Shown piece after piece: positions 31,601 to 36,840 of a stretch of 36,840 nt of DNA; position 1 is the stretch's first letter, and the number at the start of each line of letters is the position of its first letter. The position numbers were made by a program, and so were the translations under genes. The notes beneath the pieces were generated by a model. It worked only from the letters and a program-made list of their open reading frames with translations. It was not told where the DNA came from and ran no database searches. This DNA comes from a virus, in the IMG/VR virus record IMGVR_UViG_3300044637_000866, positions 1-36,840 of that record; one strand, written 5' to 3'.

Positions 31601-34600
31601 CAATCATATTGGTAGGAGTAAACAAGTTGGATTTCTTTGTAATTGCTTTAAGATCAATTCCAAACGAAGACAAGATATCTTTAAACTCTTGTGTTGATGA
31701 TCTTTGGTTTATGTATAAAAAGTTAAACACAGCCTCATTTGCAAGTATTTGCAAGCTTGCAGCAAGATTTTTATTCTGATACTTTGGTGAAACCATTTCT
31801 GAGAAACCTGGTCTGGAAAGATATTGCGACACATTACTTGGTATACCATACTTGGCAAGTGTATCCATTATTGCTTGATACTCAAATACAGAATCCAAAT
31901 AGTTTAACAGTTCTTTTGTTTCACGTTGTTTTCTTACAGACTCTTTTCTTATTGCTTTAAGATCAGCCAATTCTTTACCATAAACATTACGTGTTTTTGC
32001 AAGTTCTCTATTTTCTGGATTTTGCTCAGCTATTTCTTTTGCTTTTACATACAGTTCCTTAGACTCTTTTGTAAGTTCAAACATGTAATTTGTAAAATCT
32101 AATTGTTCTGTATATTTAGATTTTAAAGCCACTTGCGTAAACGCACCCATAAACTTTTCGTCACCAAATCCTAATGCTTCCATTACTTCAAATAATGGAC
32201 CTTCACCTGGCATTTCTATTGTGCCTTCATTTAGAAGTTCTTGTTTGCGTTGTTTTATGGCTGGTGCAATATCTTCATGTTTAGACATGTAGTGCATAAA
32301 CTCAATAAACTCACCAACTTCAGGATTCTCATATATACTATAGTCGCCATATAACGAGTAATTTCCTTTACCATTTTTATAGTATGACATCATTCTTCCA
32401 AACAATGAGTCAATATCAAAGTCAGATCCTGCCAACAAGTGTACAAAGTGTGGCACAATAATATTGTTCATTTTAGAAGAATCAGTAAAGTCAACAACTT
32501 TTAAAGCAATCATTGAACGTTTATCTTCTGTAGGAATACGTACACCAAACATTCTGGTCAAGTTATCCATATAGAACTGTTCTTGTTGTGCATTCTCAAA
32601 AAATGGTTTAGGGACAATTGCTTCTACATAGTATAACTTTGTTCCATCTGCCTGTTCTTCAACACTAATACCAAGTGGTCTAGATTTAAATCTTCTTGTA
32701 TCTTCAAATGCTTGTGGATTTTCACCAATCTCTTGCGTTGTTATTACTCTATTTTCTTGAGTGTCAAACAATACATTATAACCAAATGAACTTTCATGGA
32801 AGTTTTTAAATCCTGAAACTTTTTCATCTGTTACGTTTTTACTATACTGGGCCAATAAATAATACTCAAGAGTAGAACGTATTAGACTAAGATTTGGATT
32901 AAATACTGGAGTGCCATCTGGTTTAACAGCAAACATATCAAGAATATTCTTTGGTGCATTTTGTTGTTGTAAACTATCACGTATCATTGTAAATAATTTA
33001 CCCATGTCAAAGTCATCACCTTTTCTAAGAACTTCAGTAAAGTACAACAACCTTGCTTTTGTTGCTTGACGTAATGATAATTGATAATCATTAAGTGCAG
33101 TTTTTATATTCTGCATTGCAATGATGTCACCTTCAGAAACTGTTCTTCCTGTTTTACGTACTTCTGTTTCAATTATCTTTCTAAACTCTTCTTCATTGAT
33201 ATTAGCTGGAAGTAAAAGTTTTGACTGAACAGAATGTTTTGCTTTGTCTTTAACACCACTTGTTTCAACCTGTAAATACTTTGCACTATTTGGAACATTA
33301 AGTGCTGACATTTTAAAGTTAATGTATCCATCTTCTGTTTTTTCTGAGAAGAATACATCTACTGGAAGAAGTGTGGCATTTTTAGATGCTGTAGTATCCA
33401 TCAACTGATCAATTTGGAAAAGCTCCATTGAGTTGAGAATATTATGCATCATTTGGCGATGTGGCATTGGCCTGTAATAAGAGTGTATGTCTCTATACAA
33501 GTTTTGAATTTCAATATCTATTTTAGTTATTTGATTTTTGGCATCAGGCATTTCTGCTGCTAATTCGCGATCCTTACGTAAATCATAAACAGACATGTAT
33601 AACCCATGCAACTCATCATATGTACGAGCAGTTGCCTCATCAATTGACTCTTCTCCTTGTGGTATAATGTCAAGAATACTTACATCTGTTCTGTCAATAT
33701 AACTTTCAGATTGCTTGTGATAAACATTACGATCTGCTGTAATTGTTTTCTTAGCATTATTAACTACTTTCATTGACTCAAGATATCGTGCTTCATCTTG
33801 AGTAAGTGCTCTGTAGTGTTTAGCAACTAAGATGTACAATGCTCGATCATCTAGTCTACCTAGTGTATCATGCATATCTATCTGGTGCATCAATGATGAA
33901 ATACTTTGACCATCAAAGATTTCACGCATCATATCTGCCCATTTTATAATACGCCCATTGATATTCTCAACAGTATTACCTTTTGCTTTTTCAAAACCTT
34001 CCATTAACTCCTCACGAATATTTTCATTAGGAATTGTAAAGTCACTTTCAATTTGTTCTGCATCAAAGTATGGTCCAAATTGAGGAAACTCTTCATGGAT
34101 AAAAGCTGTAATTGTATTCATGTATGCAACCTTGTGAGTTCCATTTTTCATATTGGATCCACTTGCCACAATTTTCTTAAGACGTTTTACATAATCTTGA
34201 GCATTCTTTACATTTAATGCCATGTCACCATCCATCAACTGATTTAAATGAAGTCCATTTCTCCAGTTATTCATGAACATGTCAAACAACAATTTCTCAA
34301 TTGGTTCAATCGCTGATGCTTCATTAGTACCATGTGGTGTTCCATATGCATCTGTAAGAGATTGTTTAGCAAAACCTTCTTTAAGAGATGTTGGTAACAT
34401 GCTTGAAGAATAATACTCAGATGGCAACAATGCTGCAACAGCTGGTCTTATTTCAGCCTTCTTATCTTTTTCATTGATGGGAAGTTTCTCTATCAAACCA
34501 AGTGTTTCAAGTTTTTCCAAATATGTTTGAAACTCTTTTTGTGCATAATCATTTAATGCTGATAATAAATCAGACATGTCTATCTCTTCAAATGCAACTT

Positions 34601-36840
34601 GTTTTTTAGCCAAGTCAATTAAATCATCTCTTAGAGATTGGTTATTTGGATCATCAAAAAAGTCTTCTAATATGTTAAACCTGTATGCCCTTAAGCTTGA
34701 GTCATCAACATTTGCTGTTACATTGTCATCTTCTAATACAGCATTATACTTATTTATTAACTCATTGCTTTTACCATTTTCAAAGTTAGCTTTTAAGTCA
34801 AGTCTACGATTCCATTCACGTGATGCTCTATTGTATTCTTGATTTACAATAGAAACAAGATCTTCAACTATCTTGAGATATTTTCCTTGATAAAGCAATT
34901 GGCCTTTATCATTGGTTTGTTTTGCTTCTTTTGAAGTAAATGGTTGGTATAATGCAGATATTAAAAAGTTTGTAGATGTAGCTTCTAACTGATGGAATGA
35001 TCTTAAGTATGTAGATATTTCATTACCTCCTTTATCACGCAATACTTTTTTATCCATAAATGCCAATACTTGCAGCATATGTAAAGACCTTTCATCAACA
35101 GACTTAAAGGTTTGTCCTTTTTTAGTGACATCTCCAATACGTTGTTGTACACCACCAAACATTGCTACAGTAAAGTTGTCTAAAAACAACTGCATTTTTA
35201 CACTATCTTCAGTAGCTTCTCCTTTTAAAATTGGACCAAGTAATGCATTGTCTTCAATGAAAGATCTTAATGTATTTTCAAAATATGGATCATCAGCCAA
35301 TGCTTCCTCTAATGTCATTGTGTTTAAACGTTGACCAAGTAGCAATAATGGATTGTATTTTGTAAAACGATATATTGGTTTACCCTCAGCATTTTTTACA
35401 ACACTTGGTATTTCAGTTGGATCATATTTTACAACATATGTAGATGCCTTTTTAAGAATAGTAAGCAATCGTTTTGCATCTTTGTTTTTAGATTTTTCAT
35501 CATCTAGTATGTTTCTAATACCACTATTTGGCTTACCACTTTCAAGATAAGATGCATCTAAAACAATCTTCAAACTTCTGAAAAAGTCTTTTTCTAAATA
35601 TTGTTCTTGGCGTACAAAGTCTTCATTGACATCATAAAACTTTTGCAGTTTTGCATCAACATCAAGATTGATATTATTCTCAACCTTATTGATTCCCATC
35701 AATGATAATCGCACTAATGATTTTGGAACTCGCATTCCAATTGTAATCATAGCATTGTGAATCTCATCAGTAAGCTTTTGTAAACGCATTGTTTGACCAA
35801 CCATTCCATCAAGAATGTCTGGTGCGTTCATAAAGTTTGTGGCAAAGTTTTTAAGATATTGAACTGCTTCTTTAAACTCATCAGTATTTGCGTCTGTTGA
35901 ATGTTTCTTAATGAATCCTGAAATGATATCATTACGTTTTTTAGTAACATCTGCATCAACAACCTTATCAAATACTCTAAAGTTTACAGACTCAGAACGT
36001 AACAATTCTTCACCAGACGTGATGTCTTCCATGTTAATCTTACGTGGGGTAGACACATTGAACATCACATTATTCAACTCAACACCATGCAATACTTCTA
36101 CAATAAGATTTAGTAATTGCTTATTGGTTTGTGCAACACCATTTGAGTCTGCTTTTGTACGTGTTTGTATTTCATTAAATATTGTTTGAAGATCTTTACC
36201 CACTTGTGTGTATCCATCTTCAATCATTTGCTCTGACATTACACCAATACTATCAATGATATTTTTTGGATTAATGCCAGCTGTTATTTTTAAAAGCGTA
36301 GGGAATAACACTTGTCCATCAATCATGCGTGGAAAGTATATTCCATTCTTTTCATCAAATTGATCACTTCTAAGAGTAGAAAAGAATCTTCTTATTTGAG
36401 CTACATAAGAATCCATACGATTGTATTCTGCCATTCCAGAATCAAAGTCATTGCTTTCTAATTCTTCCTGTGCTGATACGCGCTCATCATCTTGTACCTC
36501 AGTTGCAGTTTCACCATTAAATGTATTTTCTACTTCCTCTGAATCTAACGTAAACTCATCATTTTCTCTTAGTATTTGTACACTATTAGCTTTAGTATAC
36601 TTGTCTTTTACCAATCGTTTCAATGTTTCAAAAGAGTATTGACCCATAGTGTTGTCTATAACTTCACCATTGATTAGTCTTATCTTATTTACGTTAGCCT
36701 TGCTGTCATACTTTGAATCACCAGTAAGGTTGATATCATTTACATTTAAACCTTTCATTCTTGCACCAAGAATAAATCTGTAAGATGATATTAATGGTCC
36801 ATAGTCTTTTTCAATTTGTTCTCTTGCTGCAGGATTTTGC
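28617..36840 (-). CDS. Giant single-chain virion RNA polymerase (5'-truncated by window end)
   Basis: At least 2740 residues; numbering is from the first in-window ATG at 36758. The frame stays open to the window end (...YGPLISSYRFILGARMKG), so the true start is outside. The catalytic loop DFDIDSLFG (D1446, D1448, D1450) is the DxDxD magnesium site of two-barrel RNA polymerases. RIPTEDKRSMIALKVVDF, about 40 residues before it, matches the RxPT region that precedes NADFDGD in beta'. A first barrel may lie ~280 residues earlier around TSGVKDKAK (K1170). The C-terminal ~300 residues hold a low-complexity linker and two repeated beta units (GRYVNYNGTTYIVTQQ; IIEYKDTEYIVTSK). Related crAss-like enzymes (phi14:2 gp66) are packaged and transcribe early genes. 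Confidence 0.87.
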   Translation of the reverse strand, partial: QNPAAREQIEKDYGPLISSYRFILGARMKGLNVNDINLTGDSKYDSKANVNKIRLINGEVIDNTMGQYSFETLKRLVKDKYTKANSVQILRENDEFTLDSEEVENTFNGETATEVQDDERVSAQEELESNDFDSGMAEYNRMDSYVAQIRRFFSTLRSDQFDEKNGIYFPRMIDGQVLFPTLLKITAGINPKNIIDSIGVMSEQMIEDGYTQVGKDLQTIFNEIQTRTKADSNGVAQTNKQLLNLIVEVLHGVELNNVMFNVSTPRKINMEDITSGEELLRSESVNFRVFDKVVDADVTKKRNDIISGFIKKHSTDANTDEFKEAVQYLKNFATNFMNAPDILDGMVGQTMRLQKLTDEIHNAMITIGMRVPKSLVRLSLMGINKVENNINLDVDAKLQKFYDVNEDFVRQEQYLEKDFFRSLKIVLDASYLESGKPNSGIRNILDDEKSKNKDAKRLLTILKKASTYVVKYDPTEIPSVVKNAEGKPIYRFTKYNPLLLLGQRLNTMTLEEALADDPYFENTLRSFIEDNALLGPILKGEATEDSVKMQLFLDNFTVAMFGGVQQRIGDVTKKGQTFKSVDERSLHMLQVLAFMDKKVLRDKGGNEISTYLRSFHQLEATSTNFLISALYQPFTSKEAKQTNDKGQLLYQGKYLKIVEDLVSIVNQEYNRASREWNRRLDLKANFENGKSNELINKYNAVLEDDNVTANVDDSSLRAYRFNILEDFFDDPNNQSLRDDLIDLAKKQVAFEEIDMSDLLSALNDYAQKEFQTYLEKLETLGLIEKLPINEKDKKAEIRPAVAALLPSEYYSSSMLPTSLKEGFAKQSLTDAYGTPHGTNEASAIEPIEKLLFDMFMNNWRNGLHLNQLMDGDMALNVKNAQDYVKRLKKIVASGSNMKNGTHKVAYMNTITAFIHEEFPQFGPYFDAEQIESDFTIPNENIREELMEGFEKAKGNTVENINGRIIKWADMMREIFDGQSISSLMHQIDMHDTLGRLDDRALYILVAKHYRALTQDEARYLESMKVVNNAKKTITADRNVYHKQSESYIDRTDVSILDIIPQGEESIDEATARTYDELHGLYMSVYDLRKDRELAAEMPDAKNQITKIDIEIQNLYRDIHSYYRPMPHRQMMHNILNSMELFQIDQLMDTTASKNATLLPVDVFFSEKTEDGYINFKMSALNVPNSAKYLQVETSGVKDKAKHSVQSKLLLPANINEEEFRKIIETEVRKTGRTVSEGDIIAMQNIKTALNDYQLSLRQATKARLLYFTEVLRKGDDFDMGKLFTMIRDSLQQQNAPKNILDMFAVKPDGTPVFNPNLSLIRSTLEYYLLAQYSKNVTDEKVSGFKNFHESSFGYNVLFDTQENRVITTQEIGENPQAFEDTRRFKSRPLGISVEEQADGTKLYYVEAIVPKPFFENAQQEQFYMDNLTRMFGVRIPTEDKRSMIALKVVDFTDSSKMNNIIVPHFVHLLAGSDFDIDSLFGRMMSYYKNGKGNYSLYGDYSIYENPEVGEFIEFMHYMSKHEDIAPAIKQRKQELLNEGTIEMPGEGPLFEVMEALGFGDEKFMGAFTQVALKSKYTEQLDFTNYMFELTKESKELYVKAKEIAEQNPENRELAKTRNVYGKELADLKAIRKESVRKQRETKELLNYLDSVFEYQAIMDTLAKYGIPSNVSQYLSRPGFSEMVSPKYQNKNLAASLQILANEAVFNFLYINQRSSTQEFKDILSSFGIDLKAITKKSNLFTPTNMIESKVENNMNKDGIGRTAVMNKFLSLASQYNLKLSDKAIVWAYQTLEGRIVLKDTFGQMNEKDQRVIAIIGNILGMFADGAKDPIPAALQMNEVNASTTLAMIGVGLDPEFALAFNFLPEVRKAALAVQQSQFALSEDLEQDYKFYNQAVKEELAALIEEDESALNRLKAAGVVTPKSFKDMVLFENPLKVKIGFAPKKLSLYALKNNQLTPSAIGFEMVYADNDQPLTENEMKIILLMYYGKQAQQTWAINRAASITNLFKRLNPSLVAFDKMRDNINELKDEEKLFDKESASELFGDNQVWSILKEALDDANDQFSKIFLERTPFFLPITTAFKGYFEDPKTISNTLTSFLALNKFKMTYPGSRKVANPAIQALLDTDDEVILRTFTPEYWFTNDLFTQVERFREKYPDNEFLKLLRQSESKNTATVLFNGKSYQGISERFISMISKAKVKGEYASKIADDIAFLYNQGGTDERQFVKSLFYHDLVRTGLQYKEGSFLSYMPAELKVPLSNYIDEFIQGIESVVQSKNFEEDFKSFMLNYTGEKSQDGVIKFFDEMFDQIAYAAASENNNRKIPKFRDKNNTRGVLFTINSKKPNFSKPIVKAFLDEKQDMTKESLPEAKTKAMNYVLDALDLQFPEGTDLAKVDRINIADALGSEFTVNLSGKNQKANVTLGRMFGIQKDMTEQDSVEFVFPSILRVGLNTYVLQGIDNNASKGKSIGSNLFDSIMGTTTFSNIGTFAKYKIIPSQYASEALSPIAFSTENAETYKRYIDKKESIVFNTNIVDTTAGEKIGTDVSEENKKPDASKKPTENVVITDDISESQLKKNDPGILQEGIDKETDVSQSQIDAGESSLAALMNVLGMKPQPENEAKVPEIQRGRYVNYNGTTYIVTQQNANGTWQLYNPLLEGAKSKISVAEANMKALDIVAKIIEYKDTEYIVTSKNTIISLTTNKRMMWGEEDGNRKAILALAAQNRTIIKPNNRPSIDPTDENNC

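Noticed and set aside
32795-32822. EKVSGFK (K1313, K1318) as the first-barrel lysines of the RNA polymerase
   Set aside because: Only about 130 residues before DFDID; in single-chain two-barrel polymerases the spacing is nearer 250-280, which TSGVKDKAK (K1170) fits better. Neither is proven.
19278-36840. Stop-codon recoding (TAG or TGA read as sense) in the late genes
   Set aside because: All late frames are open with the standard code and end in TAA; there is no in-frame TAG/TGA that would need to be read through.
1-36840. tRNA genes, CRISPR arrays, IS elements, inteins or introns
   Set aside because: Gaps between genes are short and hold no cloverleaf, spaced repeat or transposase; DNA polymerase, reductase and helicase motifs are uninterrupted.

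Overview
The window looks like part of a double-stranded DNA tailed phage genome of the crAss-like type (order Crassvirales), from a Bacteroidota host. Four things support this. It has a compact replication cluster (SNF2-type helicase, NinB-like protein, uracil-DNA glycosylase, DnaB-type helicase, Sak4-like ATPase, SSB, primase, PD-(D/E)XK exonuclease, family B DNA polymerase). Beside the tail genes it has two giant open frames, one of which carries the DxDxD signature of a single-chain virion RNA polymerase. The DNA is AT-rich. Start codons follow A/T-rich leaders without Shine-Dalgarno sequences, as is usual in Bacteroidota. Capsid, portal and terminase genes are not in the window, and I see no tRNA, CRISPR array, IS element or intein.

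Layout: (1) 1-13916, + strand: early/replication block of closely packed, often overlapping genes, interrupted by one opposite-strand gene at 2883-3290. (2) 13926-13970: a two-tier hairpin between convergent transcripts. (3) 14009-15804, - strand: lysis cassette (spanin candidates, amidase, Pam3-gp28-like holin) followed by a 48-aa basic protein. (4) 15984-19266, + strand: a class II (B12-dependent) ribonucleotide reductase, a terminator, then four small genes including two with probable DNA-binding folds. (5) 19252-19279: a perfect inverted repeat between convergent genes. (6) 19278-36840, - strand: tail tip/fibre genes fed from upstream by a giant virion gene cluster: a >=2740-residue RNA polymerase (truncated by the window end), a 193-aa protein, and a 2031-aa protein with an intact RecB-type nuclease active site.

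Proposed working: in characterised crAss-like phages the giant RNA polymerase is packaged in the virion and injected to transcribe early genes. Here it is co-encoded with a giant protein carrying a nuclease domain, so the nuclease may also enter the cell. The + strand block then supplies replication and repair, with NrdJ feeding dNTPs. The - strand late genes make the ejection apparatus, fibres and lysis proteins.

Most notable points: the giant polymerase/nuclease pair; the tandem SH3-like repeat at the polymerase C-terminus; duplicated receptor-binding domains in two neighbouring fibre genes; exclusive TAA stop use on the late strand; degenerate motifs in the DNA polymerase and primase; and two small genes (48 and 51 aa) read directly from the sequence.
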